A stretch of 64,000 nt of DNA from Pseudomonas atagonensis (lineage in GTDB: Bacteria; Pseudomonadota; Gammaproteobacteria; Pseudomonadales; Pseudomonadaceae): contig NZ_VXCA01000040.1 of NCBI RefSeq assembly GCF_011369485.1, forward strand, positions 1 to 64,000, written 5' to 3'. Position numbers and translations under genes: made by a program. Below, piece after piece: positions 33,553 through 43,133 of the stretch. A model generated the notes under the pieces. The model saw only the letters and a program-made list of their open reading frames with translations. It did no database searches and was not told where the DNA came from. Every line of letters begins with the position of its first letter. Position 1 is the stretch's first letter.

Positions 33553-34695
33553 ATGCTGATTGTTGCCGACGAAAATATCCCGCTGCTCGATGCCTTTTTT
33601 CAAGGGTTCGGCGAAATCCGCCGCGTGCCGGGCCGCTCCATTGACCGCGCGACGGTCGAGCAGGCCGACGTATTGCTCGTGCGTTCAGTGACCAACGTCA
33701 ACCGGGCATTGCTGGAAGGTAGCAAAGTTCGCTTTGTCGGCACTTGCACCATTGGCACAGATCATCTGGATCTCGACTACTTCAGCGAGGCCGGCATCAC
33801 CTGGTCCAGCGCACCGGGTTGTAACGCCCGGGGCGTGGTCGATTACGTGCTCGGCAGCCTGATGACCCTCGCCGAAATCGAAGGTGTCGATCTGACCAAA
33901 CGCACCTATGGCGTGGTCGGCGCCGGTGAAGTCGGTGGCCGACTGGTCAAGGTTCTGAAGGGCTTGGGCTGGAATGTGAAAGTCTGCGATCCGCCGCGTC
34001 AGACCGCCGAGGCGGGCGATTACGTCAGCCTTGAGCAAATCATCGAACAGTGCGATGTGATCAGCCTGCACACGCCATTGACTCGCAGCGGCGAAGGGGC
34101 GACCTGGCATTTGTTCGATCAGCAGCGCTTGCAGCAACTCAAGTCGGGCACATGGCTGATCAACGCGGCCCGCGGCCCGGTGGTGGATAACGCCGCGCTG
34201 CGCGAAGTCTTGCTGGAGCGCGAAGACCTGCAAGCGGTGCTCGATGTCTGGGAAGCCGAGCCTGAAGTCGACGTGGCGCTGGCCGAACTCTGCGTGCTGG
34301 CGACGCCGCACATTGCCGGTTACAGCCTCGATGGCAAACAGCGCGGGACGGCGCAGATTTATCAGGCTTACTGCGACTTTATCGGCCAGCCTGCCAGCAT
34401 CCAGCTCGGTGACCTGCTGCCTGCGCCGTGGCTGTCGGAAGTATCCCTGCATGCCGACAGCGATCCGGCGTGGGCGCTGGCGATGTTGTGCCGTGGCGTG
34501 TACGACCCGCGCCGTGATGACGCGGATTTTCGGCGCAGCCTCGTAGGCAGTGTCGCTGAACAACGTGCGGCATTTGACGTGTTGCGCAAGCAGTATCCGG
34601 TGCGACGTGAGATCGAAGGTTTGAAGGTGCGGATTGAAGGTGATTCGCCGCCGTTGCGGCAGATTGTAGCAGCGCTGGGCGCGGTGGCGATTTAA
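33553..34695 (+). CDS. pdxB: Erythronate-4-phosphate dehydrogenase
   Basis: Second enzyme of the DXP-dependent pyridoxal phosphate pathway: oxidises 4-phosphoerythronate with NAD. It is 380 aa with the D-2-hydroxyacid dehydrogenase fold: NAD loop VVGAGEVGGRLV at about residue 118, NAARGPVVD with the catalytic Arg, and TPHIAGYSLDGK with the catalytic His. The extra C-terminal dimerisation domain after about residue 285 separates PdxB from other family members. AAAGGAGCCCGCC precedes the ATG. It appears monocistronic. Confidence 0.95.
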   Translation: MLIVADENIPLLDAFFQGFGEIRRVPGRSIDRATVEQADVLLVRSVTNVNRALLEGSKVRFVGTCTIGTDHLDLDYFSEAGITWSSAPGCNARGVVDYVLGSLMTLAEIEGVDLTKRTYGVVGAGEVGGRLVKVLKGLGWNVKVCDPPRQTAEAGDYVSLEQIIEQCDVISLHTPLTRSGEGATWHLFDQQRLQQLKSGTWLINAARGPVVDNAALREVLLEREDLQAVLDVWEAEPEVDVALAELCVLATPHIAGYSLDGKQRGTAQIYQAYCDFIGQPASIQLGDLLPAPWLSEVSLHADSDPAWALAMLCRGVYDPRRDDADFRRSLVGSVAEQRAAFDVLRKQYPVRREIEGLKVRIEGDSPPLRQIVAALGAVAI

Positions 34696-34743
34696 GCGCC
34701 GGGCCTGCTCGAGACTGCCGACCTCGTCTTGAAATGAAGACAG

Positions 34744-34769
34744 AAAAAACCCGGCCAAAGGGGCCGGGT
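34744..34769 (-). terminator. Intrinsic terminator of the 59-aa gene
   Basis: On the minus strand ACCCGGCCCC-TTT-GGCCGGGT is followed by six T. It lies 20 bases after the stop of the small gene at 34789 and would end its transcript. Confidence 0.88.
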
Positions 34770-34788
34770 CAGGAAGACGGTGGCTATA

Positions 34789-34968
34789 TCACTTTTGTTC
34801 GGCAGGCTTGACCAATCGCTTTTCCAGTTCGCGGCAAGCGTCCTGGATCATGTCTTCAGTGATCGGTACTTCACGCCCATCCTTATCGATAATCGAGCAA
34901 CCCAGAGGTTGGCCGGGCTTGGTGCGGATCACTTCAATCTTGTCGTCGCTGCTGTGTTGCAAGGACAT
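34789..34968 (-). CDS. Conserved small hypothetical protein
   Basis: Small protein of 59 aa with no signal or membrane segment. It reads as a compact domain (KIEVIRTKPGQPLGCSIIDKDGREVPITEDMIQDACRELEKRL): a beta hairpin followed by an amphipathic helix. The ATG at 34968 has GAGGAG upstream, so the extra five residues of the longer frame are unlikely. A dedicated terminator supports a real transcript. Function unknown; I recall it as a pdxB neighbour in pseudomonads, but with no role attached. Confidence 0.75.
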   Translation of the reverse strand: MSLQHSSDDKIEVIRTKPGQPLGCSIIDKDGREVPITEDMIQDACRELEKRLVKPAEQK

Positions 34969-35225
34969 GGCCTGTCTCCTCATCAGGTTGTGCGCCTAGG
35001 GTAAAACCGCCACGTGACCGGGCTGTGACAACTCCCTGCGGTCTGTCGGCGGCGGCAACTCCACTCAAACAGAAATGACCGCTGGTCTCAACCGGGACTT
35101 TAGACCAATAGCAACTATGGCCTAGTCTTTGGGGGCATATTTAACCTGACTCATTGTGATTTACAGAGTTCCGCCCCATAGAAGGTTTAGGCTAGCCCCT
35201 TTGACCAGCACGGATGTGTACCTGA

Positions 35226-37010
35226 ATGATCTCGTTGCTTTCCTCACGACACCGACGCGCCTTGAATCTGACCCGTCGATTTCTCGCGCCTTACCGTTGG
35301 CAAGTCTGTGGTGCGCTGCTGGCGTTGATCGTGACGGCTGCCGTCACGTTGTCGATGGGGCAGGGGATCAAATTGCTGGTCGACCGGGGGTTCATGACCC
35401 AATCGCCGCACCAGCTCAATCAGAGCATCGGCATCTTTATGTTGATGGTGCTGGGATTGGCGGTGGGCACGTTCGCGCGGTTTTACTGGGTATCGTGGAT
35501 CGGCGAGCGCGTCGTGGCGGATATTCGGCGCGAGGTGTTCAACCATCTGGTGTATCTGCATCCCGGCTTTTACGAGAACAATCGCAGCTCGGAAATTCAG
35601 TCGCGGCTGACCGCCGACACGACGCTGTTGCAGTCGGTGATCGGTTCGTCGCTGTCGATGTTCCTGCGCAACTTGTTGATGGTCATCGGCGGCGTCGTCC
35701 TGCTGTTTGTGACCAACGCAAAACTTACCAGCATCGTGGTGATTGCCTTGCCGTTTGTCGTCGCGCCGATTCTGATTTTCGGCCGCCGCGTACGCAATCT
35801 CTCGCGGTTGAGTCAGGATCGGGTTGCCGACATCGGCAGCTACGTCTCCGAAACCCTCGGCCAGATCAAAACCGTGCAGGCCTACAACCACCAAGTGCAG
35901 GATGAACAGCGTTTTTCGGCAACCGTCGAGGAGGCTTTCGACACGGCGCGCAAACGCATCTTTCAGCGCTCGTGGATGATCACCATGGTGATCGTGCTGG
36001 TGCTGGGCGCCGTGGCGGTGATGCTGTGGGTGGGCGGCATGGATGTGATTGCCGGGCGAATCACCGGCGGCGAACTGGCCGCGTTTGTCTTTTACAGCTT
36101 GATCGTCGGCAGTGCGATCGGCACCTTGAGCGAAGTGATCGGCGAACTGCAGCGGGCGGCCGGTGCCGCAGAGCGAATCGCAGAGTTGCTGCGCTCGGAA
36201 AATATCATTCAACCGCCCACTACCGGTCTGGTGACCTTGCCAGAACGCGTGCGGGGCGAGTTACAGTTGCAGGAGGTACGTTTTTCCTACCCCTCGCGTC
36301 CAGAAAGCTACGCCGTCAACGGACTCAATCTGACCATCAGGGCCGGCGAAACCCTGGCGTTGGTGGGACCCTCCGGTGCTGGCAAGTCAACGGTGTATGA
36401 CTTGCTCTTGCGCTTCTACGACCCGCTCGAAGGCCGGGTGCTGATTGATGGCGTGCCACTCACCAGTCTTGATCCGCTGGACTTGCGCCGCTGCTTCGCG
36501 ATGGTGTCACAGAGCCCTGCGTTGTTCTTCGGCAGCGTGGAAGAGAACATCCGTTATGGCCGCCCGACGGCGACACTGGATCAAGTCAAGGAAGCGGCCA
36601 AAATCGCGCACGCCCACGACTTCATCGAAAAAATGCCCAACGGATACCAGACCCATCTGGGCGACGCCGGACTCGGATTGTCCGGCGGCCAGCGCCAGCG
36701 GCTGGCCATCGCCCGCGCGTTGCTGGTCGACGCGCCGATCCTGTTGCTGGACGAAGCCACCAGCGCCCTCGACGCCCAAAGCGAACACCTGATTCAGGAA
36801 GCGCTGCCCAGCCTGATGCATAACCGCACCACACTCGTCATCGCGCATCGACTGGCGACGGTGAAAAACGCAGACAGAATTGCCGTGATGGATCAGGGCA
36901 AGCTGGTCGCGGTGGGAACGCATCAGGAATTGATTGCGAGCAATCCGTTGTATGCGCGATTGGCGGCGTTGCAGTTCAATGAAGGAAAGCAAACGTCTAA
37001 ACAACTCTGA
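35226..37010 (+). CDS. ABC transporter, fused permease/ATPase (MsbA-like exporter)
   Basis: Homodimeric type I exporter half of 594 aa. Six transmembrane helices occupy about residues 25-315, followed by a nucleotide-binding domain. Walker A is GPSGAGKST (about residue 386), the signature LSGGQRQR and Walker B ILLLDEATSALD. Sequence type is that of lipid/drug exporters (ABCB-like); no peptidase or substrate-binding gene is near. The 34969-35225 upstream stretch holds no gene I can see. The start ATG lacks a strong ribosome site. Substrate unknown. Confidence 0.88.
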   Translation: MISLLSSRHRRALNLTRRFLAPYRWQVCGALLALIVTAAVTLSMGQGIKLLVDRGFMTQSPHQLNQSIGIFMLMVLGLAVGTFARFYWVSWIGERVVADIRREVFNHLVYLHPGFYENNRSSEIQSRLTADTTLLQSVIGSSLSMFLRNLLMVIGGVVLLFVTNAKLTSIVVIALPFVVAPILIFGRRVRNLSRLSQDRVADIGSYVSETLGQIKTVQAYNHQVQDEQRFSATVEEAFDTARKRIFQRSWMITMVIVLVLGAVAVMLWVGGMDVIAGRITGGELAAFVFYSLIVGSAIGTLSEVIGELQRAAGAAERIAELLRSENIIQPPTTGLVTLPERVRGELQLQEVRFSYPSRPESYAVNGLNLTIRAGETLALVGPSGAGKSTVYDLLLRFYDPLEGRVLIDGVPLTSLDPLDLRRCFAMVSQSPALFFGSVEENIRYGRPTATLDQVKEAAKIAHAHDFIEKMPNGYQTHLGDAGLGLSGGQRQRLAIARALLVDAPILLLDEATSALDAQSEHLIQEALPSLMHNRTTLVIAHRLATVKNADRIAVMDQGKLVAVGTHQELIASNPLYARLAALQFNEGKQTSKQL

Positions 37011-37067
37011 TGAGCACGGCCTGCATCGGGCATTATGGCGACCTGTGTGGAATGCCAGGATGAGGAC

Positions 37068-37154
37068 ATGAGTCGTTACCAACCGACGTTGATGCTGACC
37101 ACTCGAATGATTGCTTTAATCGCCGAAGTCATCTTTCAGGACCAACTACCTTAA
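37068..37154 (+). pseudogene. Possible 5' remnant of a Fic-family gene (28 codons)
   Basis: A short frame with ribosome site GGATGAGGAC encodes MSRYQPTLMLTTRMIALIAE... before a TAA. This resembles the start of Fic/DOC proteins (YxPPFxxTxxMxxLxAEI), just before the expected helical Fic core. The rest of a Fic gene, including its HPFxxGNGR motif, is absent. I infer a decayed gene with an internal deletion. It could also be a genuine 28-aa peptide. Confidence 0.4.
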
Positions 37155-37173
37155 GCCTGCACTAGCTTCAGGA

Positions 37174-37287
37174 ATGATTGAAATGTCTGATCCTGGTAGT
37201 CCGAATAGTCCGAATAGTCCGACTCAAAAATATCGCCTGACCCGGCTTGGCGAGTTGGCAGTTGCGCGGATCAGGCGTAAGTCGTGA
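37174..37287 (+). pseudogene. Possible 3' remnant of the same Fic-family gene, or a 34-37-aa small protein
   Basis: Frame of 37 codons (second ATG at 37183 has AGGA spaced for initiation). It contains three copies of a 9-base unit at 37198-37222, giving SPNSPNSPT, then QKYRLTRLGELAVARIRRKS, which resembles the wing of a C-terminal winged-helix domain seen in Fic and related proteins. It is in a different frame from 37068-37154. A bidirectional terminator follows. Remnant versus real small protein is unresolved. Confidence 0.4.
37198..37222. repeat. Short tandem repeat, AGTCCGAAT x 2.8
   Basis: AGTCCGAAT AGTCCGAAT AGTCCGA in tandem. In frame it encodes Ser-Pro-Asn repeats. Nine-base units keep frame, so copy number could vary without disrupting translation. 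Confidence 0.9.
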
Positions 37288-37300
37288 TTTCACCGTGAAT

Positions 37301-37335
37301 AAAAAATGCCCGTATCTCGCGATACGGGCATTTTT
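37301..37335. terminator. Bidirectional intrinsic terminator
   Basis: AAAAAATGCCCGTATC-TCGC-GATACGGGCATTTTT: a 10-12-bp stem flanked by A and T runs. It can end transcripts from the ABC exporter side and the slt gene on the other strand. Confidence 0.92.
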
Positions 37336-37359
37336 CGTTAAGCGGCGTTTGCCGGACAC

Positions 37360-39288
37360 TCACTGATCATCAAAGTACCGCTCATGCCAATCCACCAGCG
37401 GCTGTGGTGAGTTGAGCTTCTGGCCGTAGATCACCGAATAAGACAACACGTTCTGCACGTACTGACGGGTTTCGTCGAACGGGATGCTTTCCACCCACAC
37501 GTCGAAGCTCAGGTGATCGGCGCCGCGCAGCCACTGGCGTACGCGACCGGGGCCGGCGTTGTAGGCGGCGGAGGCGAGGACGCGGTTGCCGTTGAACTGG
37601 CTGTGAACCTGACTCAGGTAGGCGGCGCCGAGCTGGATGTTCTTGTCCGGATCGAGCACTTGCTGCGGTGAGGCCAGCGGGATGCTGAACTTGCGCGCGG
37701 TTTCCTTGGCGGTGCCGGGCATCAGTTGCATCAGGCCGCTGGCGCCGACGCCGGAGCGAGCGTCGTCCATGAAGGCGCTTTCCTGACGGGTGATCGCGAA
37801 TACCCAGCTCGAGTGCAGGCCGCGAACCTTGGCTTCACGCACGAGGGTTTCGCGGTGAGCCATCGGGAAACGGATGTCCAGATCGTCCCAGTACTGCGCC
37901 TGACTGATGGTGCGGATTGCCGGGAAATACCATTTCAGGTCATAAGCGAGTTTGGCCTGAGCGACCATTTCGTCTCGGTTGAAATGACGGCTGACGTGGT
38001 ACCACTCGCGGCGCCCGTCGACGATCTGGCCACGGGCGTGGAATTCCAGAGCGCGGCGCACGCCTGGCGTGTTGCGTACCTTGTTGATGGTCGCCTGGCT
38101 GAGCACCAGCGGTTTGTTGATCAGCGAATACGGCGACTGCGACCGGTCTGCAGCGAGGAAACCGTAGAAATCACGCTCACGGGCGAGGTTTTTGTACAGG
38201 GTTTGCGCTTCCGGGTTCTGCGGTTGTGCCAGTTCCAGGCTGCGCGCCTGCCAGTAGCGCCAGCGGTTGGTGGTCGCCAGATCCTGCGGCAAGCGGCGCG
38301 TCAGCTGATAGGCATCGTCCCAGCGCGCCAGTCGCAGCAGAAGGCGCAGACGCCATTCGGACACGGTGTTGTCACGCAGTTCCGGGTCGTATTTGGTCAT
38401 CACATCCAGCGCGCGGCTGTCGAAACGTCTGGCCAGGGTCAGGCCTATTTCCCGGGCGATGGCGACTTTCTCATCGCGGGAGAAATGCATGCTGCTGGCG
38501 TAACCGTCGAGCAGGGCCATGGCCTTGTCCGGATCCTGACGGGCCAGACGGCGCAGACCGAGACTGACCACATCGGACATCGGCTCATCGGCCGGGGTGA
38601 AGCGCGAAGGTTGATTAAGCAGCTCGGGTTTCTGCGCCACATCGACCAGCAAACGACCGCGCGGGGCGAGGGTGGTCAGGCCGTTGGTCAGGCTGTTGGC
38701 GAGCGGATAGTTGCGCGCCTGGGCGGCGAGTTTGGTGCGCTCCCAGCGCTTCTGTTCAGTGAGTTGGCCGTCGGCGGCCCAGATCCCGAACAGGGCGTCG
38801 CACGCCGCTGGTTGTGATTTGCCGGTCAGCCACAGTTTGTCGGCATTGGCATAGCCTTCGGCCTTGTGACCGCTGCTGATCTGATACTGCGCATTCAGGC
38901 AGTCCAGTTCAGTGAAGTTGAGTTTCGGGTCGTAATACTTGACGAAGGTCGCCCAGTCACCGCGGTCGGCCAGCCAGCGCAACCAGCGCAGCTTCATCCA
39001 GTTGGCCTGAGGCAGGTCGCCGTGTTCGGCGAGGAATTTCTCGATTTCCGCGTTGCTCGCGGACTTCAGGCGCGCGGTCAGCTCGTCGTAGGCCAGATAA
39101 GGTTCCAGCGGATAATCGGCCAGCGCCTGGCTGTAGCGGAAATACGGGCCGGTATCGCCCTTGGCCAGCGCGCGCTTGGCTTCATCGTAATACTGGCGCT
39201 GGGTGGACAGGTCCACCGCCTGGGCGGATTGAGCGGCAGCGGCGGTAAGTAGCAAACAGGACAAAACACTGAGAAGGCGACTGCGCAT
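37360..39288 (-). CDS. slt: Soluble lytic murein transglycosylase
   Basis: Periplasmic exo-lytic transglycosylase of 642 aa that cleaves MurNAc-GlcNAc bonds with 1,6-anhydro product formation. Signal peptide (MRSRLLSVLSCLLLTAAAAQSAQA), then the alpha-helical doughnut U and L domains, then a C-terminal SLT domain. Catalytic Glu503 lies in ITRQESAF, followed by GASGLMQLMPGTA and NVLASAAYNAGPGRV-type motifs. The ATG at 39288 gives a normal signal peptide; the in-frame start at 39327 does not. It is divergent from uup, as in other pseudomonads. Confidence 0.93.
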   Translation of the reverse strand: MRSRLLSVLSCLLLTAAAAQSAQAVDLSTQRQYYDEAKRALAKGDTGPYFRYSQALADYPLEPYLAYDELTARLKSASNAEIEKFLAEHGDLPQANWMKLRWLRWLADRGDWATFVKYYDPKLNFTELDCLNAQYQISSGHKAEGYANADKLWLTGKSQPAACDALFGIWAADGQLTEQKRWERTKLAAQARNYPLANSLTNGLTTLAPRGRLLVDVAQKPELLNQPSRFTPADEPMSDVVSLGLRRLARQDPDKAMALLDGYASSMHFSRDEKVAIAREIGLTLARRFDSRALDVMTKYDPELRDNTVSEWRLRLLLRLARWDDAYQLTRRLPQDLATTNRWRYWQARSLELAQPQNPEAQTLYKNLARERDFYGFLAADRSQSPYSLINKPLVLSQATINKVRNTPGVRRALEFHARGQIVDGRREWYHVSRHFNRDEMVAQAKLAYDLKWYFPAIRTISQAQYWDDLDIRFPMAHRETLVREAKVRGLHSSWVFAITRQESAFMDDARSGVGASGLMQLMPGTAKETARKFSIPLASPQQVLDPDKNIQLGAAYLSQVHSQFNGNRVLASAAYNAGPGRVRQWLRGADHLSFDVWVESIPFDETRQYVQNVLSYSVIYGQKLNSPQPLVDWHERYFDDQ

Positions 39289-39502
39289 GAGACATCCGGG
39301 CAGAGAAATCATGACAAGTGCCGACACTCATCAGCACTGAATTGTCTGTAGCTTAGCCTTTTGCCAGCAAGCGGCGAAAGCTTTGCGGGCCTTGCAGCAC
39401 AAGTTCGCAACAATTGTTGTGCAGAGTGCTTCGACAGAGAAATTGCCGGCCTGTTGAAGCCCTGATTCAGGTAGAATGCGCGCCCGGTTTTTGGAGAAGC
39501 TC

Positions 39503-41425
<1,923 letters not shown>

Positions 41426-41438
41426 TTGCTGCTGATGT

Positions 41439-41476
41439 AAAAAAGCCCGGTGTTCAGTGATGAACACCGGGCTTTT
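41439..41476. terminator. Intrinsic terminator after uup
   Basis: AAAAAAGCCCGGTGTTC-AGTGAT-GAACACCGGGCTTTT: an 11-bp GC-rich stem with A and T flanks, 14 bases past the uup stop. Confidence 0.93.
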
Positions 41477-41513
41477 CATATGTAACGTGATCTGCGAGCT
41501 GATATAGATCAAA

Positions 41514-41602
41514 TGTGGGAGCGGGCTTGCTCGCGAAGGCGTCAGGTCAGCTTATACAACTGCGACTGACACTGCGCATTCGCGAGCAGGCCCGCTTTCA
41601 CA
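41514..41602. repeat. REP doublet between uup and the usp gene
   Basis: TGTGGGAGCGGGCTTGCTCG... at 41514-41537 faces an imperfect inverted copy at 41578-41602 (two mismatches: CAGGCCCGCTTT). Same family as 24174-24240 and 31871-31959. The second arm has begun to diverge. Confidence 0.88.
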
Positions 41603-41614
41603 GGATGATGTGTT

Positions 41615-42052
41615 TCAGCGTTTGACCAGGTGCACTGCCAGCACATCACAAGGTGCGCCGTGCAGCACGTCGTTGGCGGTGGAGCCGAGCAGCAATGCCA
41701 ATCCGTGACGGCCGTGACTGCCAACCACGATCAAATCGCACGTTTGTTCCTTGGCAAAATGATGGATTTCCTGGCGTGGCTGGCCGTAGGTCAAGTGGCA
41801 GTTGGCGCCTTCGAGTTCGGAATACTTGAGCTTCAAACGCTCGAGCCGCTCTTTGGCCTGATCGAACTGCTGTTGTTGCAGTTGTGACAGATCCATCGGC
41901 ACGTCGCCGCCAAAGGCCATGGCCATCGGCTCGACAATATGCACCAGCGAAAGCTTGGCGCCATTGCTCACCGACAGCTCTCGGGCGCGGTGGATCACTG
42001 GATCGCACTCTTCGGTCAAGTCTACGGCGACCAAGATGTGGTGGTAGGGCAT
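41615..42052 (-). CDS. Universal stress protein, UspA family
   Basis: Cytoplasmic Usp-domain protein of 145 aa. It starts MPYHHILVAVDLTEECDP and carries the ATP-binding type motif VVGSHGRHGLALLLGSTANDVL near the C-terminus, so it likely binds ATP. The ATG at 42052 follows GAGGAGCACCTC, which excludes the longer in-frame start. Usp proteins are induced by starvation and stress. Convergent with uup, divergent from the membrane protein gene at 42171. Confidence 0.9.
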   Translation of the reverse strand: MPYHHILVAVDLTEECDPVIHRARELSVSNGAKLSLVHIVEPMAMAFGGDVPMDLSQLQQQQFDQAKERLERLKLKYSELEGANCHLTYGQPRQEIHHFAKEQTCDLIVVGSHGRHGLALLLGSTANDVLHGAPCDVLAVHLVKR

Positions 42053-42170
42053 GAGGTGCTCCTCGTGACGGTTCAATATTGTTAAGTATGGCTGGTTTCA
42101 AGCGCATTGGTTCCAAAGAGACGCAATGGGCTCATCGATAAACGGTGCCGCAAAAATTGAGAGTAGAGAT

Positions 42171-42608
42171 ATGACGGTCTGGTTAGTGGTGTCAATCCTT
42201 CTGGTGGTTTTGAGTCCGCTGGCGTGGTTGCGTCCATCGCGTGCGCAGAGTGGCCGCATCGCCCTGCGCATGGAGGCCCGGCGCATGGGCCTGGCCATGC
42301 AGCTGGCGCCTCAGGAGTGGCCGCACTGGCTGGCGCAAGAGCCGCCGAACCCGTGCGCGCAGTACCATCGTCCGCGTCGTAGCAAACAACCGGAGTGCTG
42401 GACCTACTGGCAGAAATCGCCGGGGGTGTGGGTCAATCAGTGGCAGGAAGTCTGCGAAGATCGGGCGCTGCTCAATTATTTCGAAAAATTGCCAGGTAAC
42501 GTTTTCAAGATCGAGGCGGACAAGCAGATGATCGCCTTGTACTGGGGCGAGAAGGGCGAGGCTGCAGTTCTGCAGGCCATCGACGCCACACTGAAAGCGC
42601 TGGCATGA
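42171..42608 (+). CDS. Conserved single-span membrane protein of unknown function
   Basis: Protein of 145 aa with one N-terminal transmembrane helix (VWLVVSILLVVLSPLAWL) and a soluble tail containing ARRMGLAMQLAPQEWPHWL, a CAQYHRPR segment and a Cys-Trp-rich stretch. Start ATG 42171 follows GAGTAGAGAT; the longer in-frame start at 42126 is unlikely. It is placed between usp and fadB as in other Pseudomonas genomes. I do not know a function. Confidence 0.8.
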   Translation: MTVWLVVSILLVVLSPLAWLRPSRAQSGRIALRMEARRMGLAMQLAPQEWPHWLAQEPPNPCAQYHRPRRSKQPECWTYWQKSPGVWVNQWQEVCEDRALLNYFEKLPGNVFKIEADKQMIALYWGEKGEAAVLQAIDATLKALA

Positions 42609-43133
42609 CGCGCGGACTTTTCGCACTGCAATGGTGTGAAACGTCCGGCAGACGCGCAATAAAAAGCCCGACATGATTCATCGGGCGGGTTGGCCAGGCA
42701 GGCCGGTAGGTTTTTCGAGACTGATCCGGGTTCGAGCGGTCAGCATTTTTCCTGTAGTCCAGCCAGCGTAGCCGTTTAAACAGGCTTCGGTGCGAATTAG
42801 GGCGACTTTTCTAACTATTGATTCTATGAATGGCTTCACATGCAGACGCGTGTTGCGGGTCTTCGTGGTACGGAAATGACCGCAAAGTCGCATTTCAACC
42901 CGTATTTTGGGCGATTGACAATTGTCGGAAATTCCGTGAAGGTGGCGTACCCAAATCAAACGGGCGTATGAATTGAGCGTTTGTCTTACTGACCGCTCCT
43001 ACAGAATCCCGACTATCGCGTTGGCGGGTGTGCCGGGTGGATTGGCGTTAGCATCGACGAAAAAGCGTCCTGCCGAGCCATTCGCCTGCGTCCGACGTGT
43101 ACTGTTCAGCTTCCATATCGTGGAGATCAGTTG
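42609..43133. other. 525-base gene-free region upstream of fadBA
   Basis: Contains a minus-strand terminator (42658-42686), a possible short minus-strand frame, GTTTAAAC at about 42773, TTGACA near 42915, and the fadB promoter region. CAAAC near 42956 and GTTTG near 42978 are PsrA half-sites, but 17 bases apart instead of four, so I do not call a PsrA operator. Confidence 0.5.
42658..42686 (-). terminator. Minus-strand intrinsic terminator with no annotated gene behind it
   Basis: Read on the minus strand: GCCCGA-TGAATCATG-TCGGGC, then TTTTTATT. The plus strand has no T-run after the stem, so it works for a leftward transcript that would start between here and fadB. No established gene lies there; a small RNA or a 22-codon frame (MLTARTRISLEKPTGLPGQP...) with AGGAAAA upstream is possible. 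Confidence 0.65.

Noticed and set aside
37198..37222. Short tandem repeat as a CRISPR-like array
   Set aside because: Direct 9-base units without spacers; a simple coding tandem repeat.
42678..42959. 93-codon minus-strand frame upstream of fadB
   Set aside because: No recognisable domain and no good ribosome site for the full length; only the terminator and a 22-codon 3' part are worth noting.
42955..42983. CAAAC...GTTTG as a PsrA operator in front of fadB
   Set aside because: The half-sites are separated by 17 bases rather than four. Repression of fadBA by PsrA is known in Pseudomonas, but the site is not convincingly visible here.
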